Assembly: GCA_020439995.1 (NCBI GenBank)
Contig: JAGROY010000065.1
Location: forward strand, 1 to 64,000
From: Verrucomicrobiia bacterium
GTDB taxonomy: Bacteria > Verrucomicrobiota > Verrucomicrobiia > Verrucomicrobiales > DEV007
Reading direction: 5' to 3'
Length of the DNA stretch: 64,000 nucleotides
Under the pieces are notes generated by a model. The model made no database searches. It saw only the letters and a program-made list of their open reading frames with translations, and was not told the DNA's origin. Within the stretch, counting starts at the first letter, position 1. Every line of letters starts with the position of its first letter. Of this stretch, positions 37,074 through 46,411 are shown one piece after another. A program made the translations under genes and the position numbers.

Positions 37074-37991
37074 TCACTTTTCCACAAAATCCCGATTCTC
37101 CTGCTTCCGAAACCCGGTTAGCCGGACCATTCCCCTGCTGGAAACTTCCAGCACTCCGTAAGCACTGTTCGCTTCGCCGCTGCCCTCTACCATGGCCGCG
37201 AGCGTGCAGTACGGGATGCCATTGATCTTGTTCAGTTCATTCTCGTGGCTGTGCCCTTGAAGAACGGCTCTCACATTGCCTGCCGATTCCAGGATTCCCC
37301 GCACTGACGGGCTTTGTTTCACGGCATACGATTCCGTGGGATCAAGGTCGAGCCGCTGATGGGCGAAGACGACCACGGGCAGCTTCATCTCCGCCAGATC
37401 CGTCTTCAGCCAGTCCTGTTCCTGCTGCGGGATATTGGCATCCGTCCAGGCGAAATTGTTTCGTCCGTACGGCTCCATGTCTTTGTTGAAGCAGGCATCA
37501 AGCACGACGAAATGCACACCGCCCACATCAAACGAATAGTACGATTCACGTGCACCAGTGACCGCAAAAAACTCTGGCTTGGTAAGCGTAGCCACACAGT
37601 GATTCCCCAGAACGTAGTGAACAGGAACACCTGCACTTTTGATCACCGCATCGATCTTCTTCAAATAGCCGATCTCCACTTCAACCGTTGGAGCAGCATC
37701 AACGATGTCCCCTAACTCCACCACAAAATCGACTTTCTGTTCCTTGAAAACGGCCACCGCCTCGGCGAGCTTTCCACTCGACTCGCGATAGTGCCGACTT
37801 CCCGCTGGTGCCTTGTCGGCAAAGTGCAAATCGGTGGCGATCCCAATCTTCACCGAGGATTCGCCCGACGCCTTTTCGTCATCTGCGAACAAGGTACCTG
37901 TCATACCCGAAGCGAGGAGGATGCTGCTGCCAATGACAAACTGGCGACGTGTGGCGGTGGTGGTAGGATTGGGCAATTCATCATCATGCAT
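37074..37991 (-). CDS. Tat-exported metallophosphoesterase
   Basis: From the ATG at 37991 the protein has 305 residues. It carries a twin-arginine signal (RRQFVIGSSILLASG) and the metallophosphoesterase motifs GIATDLHFAD, VVELGDIVDA, HYVLGNHC, VFAHQRLD and LQGHSHEN in the usual order. It acts outside the cytoplasm on phosphate esters such as nucleotides or phospholipid head groups; the substrate is unknown. An open frame extends upstream to 38117, but the extra sequence includes the palindrome at 38066-38081. It follows the WD40 gene by about 130 bases. Confidence 0.88.
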   Translation of the reverse strand: MHDDELPNPTTTATRRQFVIGSSILLASGMTGTLFADDEKASGESSVKIGIATDLHFADKAPAGSRHYRESSGKLAEAVAVFKEQKVDFVVELGDIVDAAPTVEVEIGYLKKIDAVIKSAGVPVHYVLGNHCVATLTKPEFFAVTGARESYYSFDVGGVHFVVLDACFNKDMEPYGRNNFAWTDANIPQQEQDWLKTDLAEMKLPVVVFAHQRLDLDPTESYAVKQSPSVRGILESAGNVRAVLQGHSHENELNKINGIPYCTLAAMVEGSGEANSAYGVLEVSSRGMVRLTGFRKQENRDFVEK

Positions 37992-38065
37992 TTTCAGAGT
38001 GTACTGGGATGGTTTCTGCAATGCAACGTTTCGTTCACTGCCAGCACGACGCCAGCAGGACGCCA

Positions 38066-38081
38066 TTGGGCTGAAGCCCAA
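38066..38081. other. Perfect palindrome between the phosphoesterase and WD40 genes
   Basis: TTGGGCT-GA-AGCCCAA is a 16-base palindrome in the short gap between the two genes. No T-run follows on the minus strand. It may be an operator, an mRNA processing hairpin, or one more member of a scattered palindrome set. Confidence 0.45.
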
Positions 38082-38120
38082 ACTACCCTCTAGAAAGTGG
38101 CTCGTGCTTTCGCTCAATCT

Positions 38121-40946
38121 TCACTCCAACACCTCGATCACGACTCGCTGCGAAATCGCACCTCCCGCAGCGCCAGTCTTCAAATGAAACTCCCGGGGCC
38201 CGAGTTCCGCAATTGGCGAAGCCGTGATCTGGAACTCACGTTCGCTCTGCCCCTCAAGCAGCATCAGACCGTTCAGGCCGATATTGTCGACAAACACACC
38301 GTGGGGAAGGTTACGCCCACAGTCGTCACCACCAAATTCGACGAGACCTGTGTGAGCGCCACGCTCTACGCGCACTCGAGCATTGATGGTCTGGCCGCGA
38401 TGAATCGTCAGCACAGGTTCCTCAGCACCATCTTCGCCAAGCACACGCACTTTCACCCCCGGCGCATCTGCAAGTTGCAGATTACCCAGATCTCCCAGTT
38501 CCTTGCTGACCTCGTAACCATCGATCACCGCAGTCGCCGTGACTTTCACATTCTTGTCTGCGGTTTCGTCCGGATCCGCCGCGACCGTATCGTCAGCCAG
38601 CAGAAGTCCAAATGCCTGTATCTGCCCGGCCTGAACGGTGAGAGGAGTGCTGGCGCTGAGACCTGTCGGCAGACCGGAGATATCGATCCTGACAGAGCCA
38701 CCAAACCCTTCGATCCTCTGAATATTCACCGAGAACTCGACGCCACCGCCTTTGGGAATCTTTGCATCCTTCCCGCCAATGCTTGCGGTAAAATCAGGCT
38801 TCTGATCCCGCATGTGCAGCGTGTAGTGGAAACCATCCTCACTTCCAAACCCGCGCCGATCTGAGATCCGCACAAGGTATTTACCACTCTCAGGAACCTC
38901 AAACAGCAGCAGCGAATCACTGCCGAAACGGCGATACGGATCATCGTCATTCTCGTAGTTCAGACGCACGATCGGCAATCCATTCGCCGCCGGTTGCGAA
39001 CCACGAGGGAGCGCCACCACGGTGTAGCACGGTTGCCCAAGCGGATGCGCAAGCGCTGTTGTAGAAAAATACGTCTCGCGACTTCCAGTCCCCGGATAGA
39101 CTCGGAATCCGGAGTCGGGGCCACGCGGATAGTGCCAGAGTTTTACCACTTCGCCATTGCAATACAGGTACTCATCCAGCTCCATCTCGCGCCAGTTGTG
39201 CACGCGAAAGTCATCCGACGTCGACGAGTCTTTACCCCGGAATGTGAGCCACGAGTCACGCGTCGCCTGCAGCACGACCTGCTCCACCGGCCTGCCGTCG
39301 TCGTGCAGGCCTTCGATGAATGAGTCGAGTTGGGATTTGTCGCGGGAGGCATTGACCTCAATGGTCAACTTTTGCCCGGCAACCGCATCAAAGGAGAAAA
39401 CATCGGCATCACCCGCTTTGGAAATCGTGCCCTTCGCTGCTGTCGGGACATCGATCGCATTGGCACCAGCTGGTGAGTCGTTGGGTTCGACTTCAACGAA
39501 TGCCGCTGCGGGCCCAACTCGCTTCGGCACGATCAGCGCGTCATCGCGAGGAGCTGGCCCGCTCCTAAAAGTGAATCCCGATTCCTCGACGATCTCAATT
39601 TCACTCACCTTGCCATCCATTCTTCCGACGATGAATCCAGCAGGACTTTTAACAAGATTGCTGACGATGTCTGATTGAGATTCGTAGGAGCGCACTTCCA
39701 CCAGATCGGGCAGGCTCCAGAGCTTCAAGCTGCGATCCTCCGCGGCTGAAACAAGATACTTTCCAGATAAGACGATGGCGGTAATCGGCGCGTCGTGCGC
39801 AAACGTGGATAGCTCCATCGGATTGAGCTGGGGTTCATCCAACGAAACGAATCGCCACATGTGCAGCCTTTGGTCAGCACCAGCGGAGATCACGTGGTTG
39901 CCGTCCGGCGTGAAAAGGACGGCATTCTGCTCGCCCTGCGGCTGATTGAGCGTATCAAGCCGGACTCCGTCACTGACACGCCAGAGCTTCACGGTCTCGT
40001 CAGCGCTCGCAGACGCCAGAACTTTGCCTGATGGATGCCAGGCAAGGTCGAAAATCGCTCCTTTGTGAACGTCTATCGTGTTCAGCAACTCGCCGTCCGC
40101 CATCCGCCAGATTTTGATAAGTCGATCATATCCGGCAGTCGCCAGCAGTTGTCCATCGGGTGATATTTCCGCATCGTAGAGCACATCGCGATGTCCACCG
40201 AACTCTCGAACTTTCTCACCAGTCTCGATGTCCCAGAGAATCGCCACACCGCGCAGCCCAGTGACGCCAGTGGCGACAACGAATTGCGTTCCCTGCGCAT
40301 TAAAGTGGATGGCATTCACTTTCCCCGGCATGCCTTCGAAGCGTCGGAGAGTCGCTTCATTCACGGTCGAATCAGCAATAGCCTTGCTCTCTGCGAACGT
40401 GGCCACGTTTTCGCAAATCTCGACCACGTCACCAAAAGCCACGGCGACCAAGCCCCCTTTTTTTTCAATTCCCCAGCGAACGAGGACAGAATCGCGATCG
40501 AAAGCAACTGCCGTCACCGGCCGGACAAAATTTGAAGCTGCGGGTGCTCTCGCTGGCACTACGAGTTCCTGCAAGATTGACGTATCGGTGGCTGGCCCGC
40601 GTGCTCCCTCCGCGATCCAGCGCTTCAGGATCGCGAGTTCTTCCGCTGGGAGCTGCGGCTCGTCTTTGGGAGGCATGTTAGGCTTCGCCCGATGTTCCAC
40701 AAGCTGGATGAGAAGGGATTCCGCGCCGTCTCCCGGCTTGATCGGATCACCCTCTTCGCCGCCTCCACGCAGTCCGGCGAAAGTTTCCAGCGAGAAATCG
40801 CCTTCGTAGTCGACATCGTTGTGACAGCCCGCACAGTAGCTGCGAAAAATCGGTGCGACTTCCCTTTGGTAATCGACCGGCGCTGGTTCAGCGAAAAGCG
40901 GCTGCGCCGCCACGCTCAATAGCAATGTTAGGATAAATCTTCGCAT
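38121..40946 (-). CDS. PSCyt1-WD40 secreted protein
   Basis: The 941-residue protein has a signal peptide (residues 1-20). A planctomycete-type cytochrome domain follows (about 25-110), with heme motif SYCAGCH and the typical ending PAEELAILKRWIAEGA. Residues about 180-490 form a WD40 beta-propeller, with at least five repeats such as HPSGKVLASASADETVKLW, and the rest includes Ig-like and pre-peptidase-type domains. The family is typical of PVC bacteria and its role is unproven. It starts 13 bases after the DUF1549 gene, so the two are probably one transcript. Confidence 0.88.
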   Translation of the reverse strand: MRRFILTLLLSVAAQPLFAEPAPVDYQREVAPIFRSYCAGCHNDVDYEGDFSLETFAGLRGGGEEGDPIKPGDGAESLLIQLVEHRAKPNMPPKDEPQLPAEELAILKRWIAEGARGPATDTSILQELVVPARAPAASNFVRPVTAVAFDRDSVLVRWGIEKKGGLVAVAFGDVVEICENVATFAESKAIADSTVNEATLRRFEGMPGKVNAIHFNAQGTQFVVATGVTGLRGVAILWDIETGEKVREFGGHRDVLYDAEISPDGQLLATAGYDRLIKIWRMADGELLNTIDVHKGAIFDLAWHPSGKVLASASADETVKLWRVSDGVRLDTLNQPQGEQNAVLFTPDGNHVISAGADQRLHMWRFVSLDEPQLNPMELSTFAHDAPITAIVLSGKYLVSAAEDRSLKLWSLPDLVEVRSYESQSDIVSNLVKSPAGFIVGRMDGKVSEIEIVEESGFTFRSGPAPRDDALIVPKRVGPAAAFVEVEPNDSPAGANAIDVPTAAKGTISKAGDADVFSFDAVAGQKLTIEVNASRDKSQLDSFIEGLHDDGRPVEQVVLQATRDSWLTFRGKDSSTSDDFRVHNWREMELDEYLYCNGEVVKLWHYPRGPDSGFRVYPGTGSRETYFSTTALAHPLGQPCYTVVALPRGSQPAANGLPIVRLNYENDDDPYRRFGSDSLLLFEVPESGKYLVRISDRRGFGSEDGFHYTLHMRDQKPDFTASIGGKDAKIPKGGGVEFSVNIQRIEGFGGSVRIDISGLPTGLSASTPLTVQAGQIQAFGLLLADDTVAADPDETADKNVKVTATAVIDGYEVSKELGDLGNLQLADAPGVKVRVLGEDGAEEPVLTIHRGQTINARVRVERGAHTGLVEFGGDDCGRNLPHGVFVDNIGLNGLMLLEGQSEREFQITASPIAELGPREFHLKTGAAGGAISQRVVIEVLE

Positions 40947-40959
40947 GCGGGGAGTTCGT

Positions 40960-43149
40960 CTAATGCTGAAAAAGAAATTCGCGACTGGTGAGGAGCGACC
41001 AGAACAAGTCTTCGGCCAGCTCACGGCGCTCGCTTTCCGGAGCATCGGTGAAGAGTTTCTCAAGCCGATTGCGTTCGTCGTCACTCGCTGGCCGCGATAC
41101 GCAGAGGAGGTAAATGCGGTCGATCAACTCCGGCAGCGGTCGATTTTCGGCCAACAGGGCAGCCACCCGTCCATCCTTGGCTGCAAGCTTTTCATTGATC
41201 GTCGATCCATTGGAAAGATGCAGCGACTGCACCAGGCTCGGTTGATTCGAGCGCTCGCACTCGCAAGTGATGTCACGCTGGTTGCGACCGAAGGTACTCA
41301 GAAAATAGGATCGCACAGCGCTGTCCTGCAGTTGCACCGCGCGTGTGCCTGTGGTGTAGGCCTCTGTCTTTTCGGACGAACCATCATTCAATGCGATCTC
41401 GACAAACGAGTCACTGACCTTTGTCACATCGCTGATGGCATCGCTTAGCACTTCGGCCATCAGGCGGCGCGGATAGAAGCGGGCGTAGTAGCGGGACTCG
41501 CCCTCGTTTGATGGAAGTGGTCGCGCGCTCCTCTGGTAAGCGGCGGAATTGGCAACGAGGCGGATGAGTGCGCGCAGGTCAAAGTTCGACTCTTTTAGAA
41601 AGTCGGCCAACTCGGTGAGCAAGCGCTCATTGCTCGGCGGATTGGAGGCACGCAAATCATCGACTGGCTCGACCAATCCGACGCCCATGAAATGTGCCCA
41701 CACCCGATTGGTAATCGCTTTAGCAAAGTATGGATTCTCTGGATCGGTGAGCCACTGCGCAAGCACCTGCCGACGCTCCGTAGGATCATCTCCATCGATT
41801 GCTGGAGCATCGAGCGGCGCCGGCGGCTGCGGCTTGCCGGTGCGCGGTTGAATCAGGTCGCCCTGATCGAGGACAAAGAGCGTACGTTTTCCATCACCAC
41901 CTCGCGGATCACCACCCCAGCCTTTGGTGCGAACTCGCGCAAAGAGATTCGCGAACGAGTAATACTGATCGTTGGTCCATTTCTCCAGCGGATGATTATG
42001 GCACTTGGCACAGTTAATCGACAGCGAGAGGAACGCCTTGCTGACGTTCTCAGCCATGGTCTCCGGATCCTGATGGACGGCGAAAAAATTCGTTGCGCCC
42101 TGCTCGAGCGAGTCGCCCTTTGCCGTAATCAATTGCCTCGCAAAATCATCCCACGGGGTATTGTTGGCGACGCGTTCGCGAATCCAGCCATAGTAGGCCT
42201 TCACTGCATCCGGTCGCAGCAGGGAACCGCTCACAAGCAGGACGTCGCTCCATTTGTAAGTCCAGAAGTCGACATACTCGGGCATTGCGAGCAGGCGATC
42301 CACTAACGCCGCACGATTGCCATCGAATCCCTGCACCTCATCAGGTGTCGGAAGTCGACCGATGAGATCGATGAACACTCGCCGCACAAATGTTGCGTTG
42401 TCACTGTCTGGCGATGGCTCTAAGTGCAGACGCTGGAGTTGCTCAAGCACTCGATCATCGACGAAGTTGACACGACGGGCATCTGCATAACGCTCGGCTG
42501 GAATCTCAAATGGGTACGGCACGGTGACGCGCGCGGTGACAATCTGGGACGAAAACCACGCGGTGATCGCCCCTTCGCCATGACCAACCACGGTGACCTT
42601 GCCGGACTCATCGACTTCGGCCACGGTTGCATCGGTCGATGTGAATTTTGCCCAGCGAGTGACATCGCGTCGCACGCCGTCGCTGTAGCCCGCAGTGACT
42701 GTAAGTTGAACGGAAGCGCCATTGGCCAGGATCCGTTCGGGCGGAGTGATGGTGAGCTCCTGCAACTTCGGATCGTCAGCACTGGGAGCAGCAGCACCAG
42801 CGGCGATCCATTGGGACAAAATGCGGTATTCCTCGGTATCTACGCCAAAGCGCTTGCCACCTTTGTGCTTCAGCGCTGTCGTCGGCTTAGTAAGCAAGAG
42901 TGATGCACCAGGGTTGCCGAGATCGATTCTTCGGCCCTTCGATTCACGCGTGATGTGCATCCAGTCCGCCTCTGGATTGTAGCCGAACAGCGAAAGCCGG
43001 AAGCCCCCCTTCCCCGCAAGCGCGCCATGGCATCCACCGCCATTACAATTCGCCTTCGACAGCACAGGCAACACGTCCCGTCGGAACGATAGAGGTTCTT
43101 CGGCGATGCAATCCAATGATAACGCGAGCAAGCAAAACGAGATCGCCAC
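40960..43149 (-). CDS. DUF1549/DUF1553 secreted protein
   Basis: The protein has the PSCyt1-like region near its N-terminus with NGGGCHGA, a Big2-like Ig domain, DUF1549 (FVRRVFIDLIGRLPTPDEV) and DUF1553 (NRVWAHFMGVGLVEPVDDLR). A CAKCHNHP segment lies in the middle. These proteins travel with DUF1501 proteins in PVC genomes; proposed functions involve polymer breakdown but are unproven. The best start is a GTG at 43149, giving a short signal peptide and 729 residues. The frame is open to 43383, but the extra codons run through palindromic repeats and look like repeat-derived noise. It lies 13 bases before the WD40 gene. Confidence 0.8.
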   Translation of the reverse strand: MAISFCLLALSLDCIAEEPLSFRRDVLPVLSKANCNGGGCHGALAGKGGFRLSLFGYNPEADWMHITRESKGRRIDLGNPGASLLLTKPTTALKHKGGKRFGVDTEEYRILSQWIAAGAAAPSADDPKLQELTITPPERILANGASVQLTVTAGYSDGVRRDVTRWAKFTSTDATVAEVDESGKVTVVGHGEGAITAWFSSQIVTARVTVPYPFEIPAERYADARRVNFVDDRVLEQLQRLHLEPSPDSDNATFVRRVFIDLIGRLPTPDEVQGFDGNRAALVDRLLAMPEYVDFWTYKWSDVLLVSGSLLRPDAVKAYYGWIRERVANNTPWDDFARQLITAKGDSLEQGATNFFAVHQDPETMAENVSKAFLSLSINCAKCHNHPLEKWTNDQYYSFANLFARVRTKGWGGDPRGGDGKRTLFVLDQGDLIQPRTGKPQPPAPLDAPAIDGDDPTERRQVLAQWLTDPENPYFAKAITNRVWAHFMGVGLVEPVDDLRASNPPSNERLLTELADFLKESNFDLRALIRLVANSAAYQRSARPLPSNEGESRYYARFYPRRLMAEVLSDAISDVTKVSDSFVEIALNDGSSEKTEAYTTGTRAVQLQDSAVRSYFLSTFGRNQRDITCECERSNQPSLVQSLHLSNGSTINEKLAAKDGRVAALLAENRPLPELIDRIYLLCVSRPASDDERNRLEKLFTDAPESERRELAEDLFWSLLTSREFLFQH

Positions 43150-43154
43150 TGAGC

Positions 43155-43335
43155 GTAGAACGAAGTGGCACTCCGTTAGCGAAGCCCGCGCTTTGAAGCC
43201 CCCGATCTGGAGTGCTCCGGCTCGACGGAGCTCTTTCGTCAGAGGGGTGTGAGTCCGGAAAAAAAGCGCTATCGAGCCAGCGCACTCCAGAGCCATTTCC
43301 TCTGGCTCCGCACACGGAGTGCCATTCCGTGCTAC
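43155..43335. repeat. Nested inverted repeat containing palindromic repeat copy B
   Basis: Two 32-base arms, 43155-43186 and 43304-43335, are inverted and match at 26 of 32 positions. Between them lies copy B of the dispersed palindrome. The whole unit separates the DUF1501 gene from the DUF1549 gene and continues into the open frame of the latter, leaving its start unclear. Confidence 0.75.
43207..43290. repeat. Dispersed palindromic repeat, copy B
   Basis: An 84-base element has terminal inverted repeats CTGGAGTGCTCCGGCTCGA and TCGAGCCAGCGCACTCCAG that pair at 17 of 19 positions. It is the best preserved of three copies in the window and has no ORF of its own worth calling. Confidence 0.88.
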
Positions 43336-43369
43336 ATTCGTTAGTCCTGACATCGCGTCCATGTTGCTA

Positions 43370-44758
43370 CTAAAAGAGTTCACTGATGGGCTCAGTGCCG
43401 AGATCGGTCAGGTAGAATGGCCGGCCTGATGGACCATCGAGCGTCGAGTGGTGATCGAATCCGAGGCTCTTGAAAATCGTGGCTACGATGTCGCCCGGGC
43501 CAGCTGGGCGCTCTGCAGGGAAACCACCAATGGGATCGCTTGCGCCCACCACACGTCCACCTTTGACCCCGCCGCCAGCGAAGTAACAGGTGAAGCACTG
43601 GGGCCAGTGATCGCGGCCACCAGCCGGGTTCACTTTCGGCGTACGCCCGAACTCCGAGAGGTTCGCCACTAGAGTATCATCGAGCAATCCGCGATCGGCC
43701 AAGTCTTCTATCAGCGCACTGTAGGCTTGGTCATACATCGGACAGACGATGTCCTTCATCCCGGCGATCGACGTGAATGGCTTCGATCCATGAATGTCCC
43801 AGGTGATCTCATCGAACACGGTGAGGAACGTATTGATCGTCACGAAACGCACGCCATTTTCCACCAATCTACGCGCCAGCAGGCACGACTGCCCGAAGCG
43901 ATTCATGCCGTAGCGTTCGCGCACTTTGTCCGGTTCCTTGGTAAGATCGAACGCCGAGCGCGCCTGCTCGCTGGTCATCATGCGGAATGCGGCATGGAAG
44001 TTCTCGTTCATCAGGCGCGCGTCTTCGCTCGCTTCAAATTCGGCGACCGCACTATCGACGATGTCGCGCATCTTGCGGCGGCGGTCGAGTCGTGTCGCAC
44101 CAATCTGATCCGGCGGCAGCAAATCTGGCACGCGGAAGTCTTTCTTCGAAGGATCGGCCATCAGGGCGAAGGGATCGTAGGCCTTGCCGAGGAAGCCACC
44201 AGCCTGGCCATTGGGCAAATTCCCCCCACCCCGCCCCATCAACTCTGGCAGAACCACAAACGGAGGCAGATCGGATTTGCGCCCCATGAGAAATGCTGCG
44301 ACGGCTCCTGCGTGAGGCGTCTGGATGCCACCGGTAAAGCGGCGCCCAGTCTGCATCATTTGCCATCCCGCATCGTGCACCGCAGCCCCATCGTGATGGC
44401 AGGATCGGACCAGCGAAAACTTGTCCGCTATCTTGGCATGCATCGGCAGCAGCTCGGAAATTTCGAACGCATCTGACTTCGTGCGGATCGGGTTGAAGGG
44501 GCCACGGATCTCCGATGGCGCTTCCGGCTTCATGTCCCACAGGTCGATGTGGCTCGGCCCACCGAGATTGAAGATCATGATGCACGAGCGTTTGTCATTG
44601 CCTGGCTTCGTCAGCCCCGCCGACTCCGCAGCCAGGATTTGCGGCAGCGAAAGCCCAATCGCGGACAACGCACCCACTTGCAGAAAATCCCGCCGCGAGT
44701 GCCCACCCCCACAGAGGTTCGCACGGTCATTCTTTGAAGAAGCGAGGAAGTCGAGCAT
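43370..44758 (-). CDS. DUF1501 Tat-exported protein
   Basis: From the ATG at 44758 the protein has 462 residues, beginning with a twin-arginine signal (SRRDFLQVGALSAIGLSLP) followed by the DUF1501 sulfatase-like fold, with IMIFNLGGPSHIDLWDMKPE and LSEFGRTPKVNPAGGRDHWP. DUF1501 is a fold relative of alkaline phosphatase; no substrate is established. In most genomes DUF1501 follows the DUF1549 gene; here it comes first, separated by a repeat. A start at 44803 gives 15 more residues that do not belong to a Tat signal. Confidence 0.9.
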   Translation of the reverse strand: MLDFLASSKNDRANLCGGGHSRRDFLQVGALSAIGLSLPQILAAESAGLTKPGNDKRSCIMIFNLGGPSHIDLWDMKPEAPSEIRGPFNPIRTKSDAFEISELLPMHAKIADKFSLVRSCHHDGAAVHDAGWQMMQTGRRFTGGIQTPHAGAVAAFLMGRKSDLPPFVVLPELMGRGGGNLPNGQAGGFLGKAYDPFALMADPSKKDFRVPDLLPPDQIGATRLDRRRKMRDIVDSAVAEFEASEDARLMNENFHAAFRMMTSEQARSAFDLTKEPDKVRERYGMNRFGQSCLLARRLVENGVRFVTINTFLTVFDEITWDIHGSKPFTSIAGMKDIVCPMYDQAYSALIEDLADRGLLDDTLVANLSEFGRTPKVNPAGGRDHWPQCFTCYFAGGGVKGGRVVGASDPIGGFPAERPAGPGDIVATIFKSLGFDHHSTLDGPSGRPFYLTDLGTEPISELF

Positions 44759-44940
44759 AGGAGCGAAGCGTAGTTGGGGAGGCCTGTGCGGGTCAAGCAG
44801 CAAGGAGTAAGCGAGTAAGCAGGAACCCCGTTTCTCCCGTCCTTGCCCTCCGCCACGGCAGCAGAGACACTTTGCGAGCTACCAGCCAATTATTGCGCCC
44901 CATCGCCCCGAAGGTCGTGCAACGTGCGCAACCCACCCAA

Positions 44941-44965
44941 AGGTGCCCTGGGAAGCCAGGCACCT
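44941..44965. repeat. Palindrome in the divergent gap before the second sulfatase
   Basis: AGGTGCCCTGG (44941-44951) and CCAGGCACCT (44956-44965) are inverted with one bulged base and a GAAG loop. They lie in the 295-base gap 44759-45053 between the DUF1501 gene and the sulfatase gene. The rest of that gap shows no gene. Confidence 0.5.
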
Positions 44966-45053
44966 CTGTCCTTCAACCCACTTCCATTTCGCAAAGGCGA
45001 TTGACAAGCGTAACCGGATTGCATCGACTCGGGATCACTGCTTTGCTACGCGA

Positions 45054-46400
45054 ATGAATTTACCGATCAGACCCGCCACGATCGTTCGCTCCGTTTTCGC
45101 AGTCGCCACGTTTGCCATCGCGTCCCCTCATTTCACGCCCAGTGCGAGTGGTGATGATAGTCCGCCGAAATACAACGTCATCCTCATCATGGCGGACGAC
45201 TCGGCGGTGGACAATTATGGGTGTTACGGCAGCACGTTTTTCAAAACTCCACGGCTTGATGAGCTGGCACGAACGGGGGCGAAGTTTAACCATTGCTACT
45301 CCGAGCCGGTATGCACCTCCAGCCGGGTGAAGATCATGACGGGGCGAGATGGCATTCGTAACTACGTTAGGTTCGGCACACTGGATAAGGATGAGACGAC
45401 CTTTGGCAATATGATGCAGAAGGCTGGTTACGCCACGACGATCGTCGGCAAGTGGCAGCTGCACGGCGGGGATCGCGGCACACTTGCGCCAGCCTGCGGT
45501 TTCGACAGCTACTGCCTGTGGAACTATCCGGGCACCACCCGATCGCGCTATTGGAACCCAAGCATCCTGTGCGATGGCAAACTACTCAAGACGACTGAGA
45601 ACGACTACGGCCCTGACATTTTTACCAAGCACATCATTGACTTCATCGGCAAAAACAAGGATCGCCCGTTTTTCGCCTATTACCCGATGGTGCTGACGCA
45701 TGCACCGTTCCCTAAAACACCCGACACACAGGCGGATTCCAGTGACCTCATTGAATCGCTGAAGCACTATCGCGACATGAATGCCTATGCGGACAAGTGC
45801 GTGGGCAAGATCGTCGATGCGCTGGATGCCGCAGGACTGCGCGAGCGAACAGTCGTCATTTACACAACCGACAATGGCACGGATCGAGCGTTGACGTATC
45901 CATTTGAAAACGAACAGCGCAAGGGCCAGAAGGCGTTTGCGATGGATGGCGGCTGCCACGCTCCGCTGATCGTGAACTGCCCGGGGACGATTCCTGAAGG
46001 GATCGTCAGTGACGACATGGTCGACTTTTCCGATTTCCTTCCAACCATCGCTGACATCACCAATGCAAAGCTTCCGGACGTCGAGCTGGATGGCCGCAGC
46101 TTCTGGCCACAGTGCAAGGGAGAGAAAGGCGATCCGCGCCAATGGATTTTCCAGTACTACTATCCAAAATTCGTGCCTGCTGCCGAAAAGCACGGGCAGG
46201 GCGTCAACAAGCGCGAGATCATCTGGGCGCAAAATCAGACGTTCAAATTGTATCGCGACGGCACTCTCTACGCGGTCGCAGACCGGCAGGAAACGACTGC
46301 GATTCCCTCTGGAAGCTCGCCAGAAAGTGATGCAGCACGGGACTTGTTACAATCTGCCCTGCAGTCGATGCCAGCGGCGGCCGCGAAACTGGCACCTTGA
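45054..46400 (+). CDS. Secreted sulfatase-family enzyme (variant CTSSR motif)
   Basis: The 448-residue protein has a signal peptide (about residues 1-33) and a type I sulfatase domain (NVILIMADDSAVDNYGCYG). The maturation motif is CTSSR at residues 87-91 instead of the usual CxPSR, so the third position carries Ser rather than Pro. Other sites are YTTDNGTD near 275 and the C-terminal substrate part. It should cut sulfate or related groups from polysaccharides outside the cell. The start at 45054 gives a clean signal; the frame is open back to 44943. Confidence 0.87.
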   Translation: MNLPIRPATIVRSVFAVATFAIASPHFTPSASGDDSPPKYNVILIMADDSAVDNYGCYGSTFFKTPRLDELARTGAKFNHCYSEPVCTSSRVKIMTGRDGIRNYVRFGTLDKDETTFGNMMQKAGYATTIVGKWQLHGGDRGTLAPACGFDSYCLWNYPGTTRSRYWNPSILCDGKLLKTTENDYGPDIFTKHIIDFIGKNKDRPFFAYYPMVLTHAPFPKTPDTQADSSDLIESLKHYRDMNAYADKCVGKIVDALDAAGLRERTVVIYTTDNGTDRALTYPFENEQRKGQKAFAMDGGCHAPLIVNCPGTIPEGIVSDDMVDFSDFLPTIADITNAKLPDVELDGRSFWPQCKGEKGDPRQWIFQYYYPKFVPAAEKHGQGVNKREIIWAQNQTFKLYRDGTLYAVADRQETTAIPSGSSPESDAARDLLQSALQSMPAAAAKLAP

Positions 46401-46411
46401 ACGCTCTTCCC

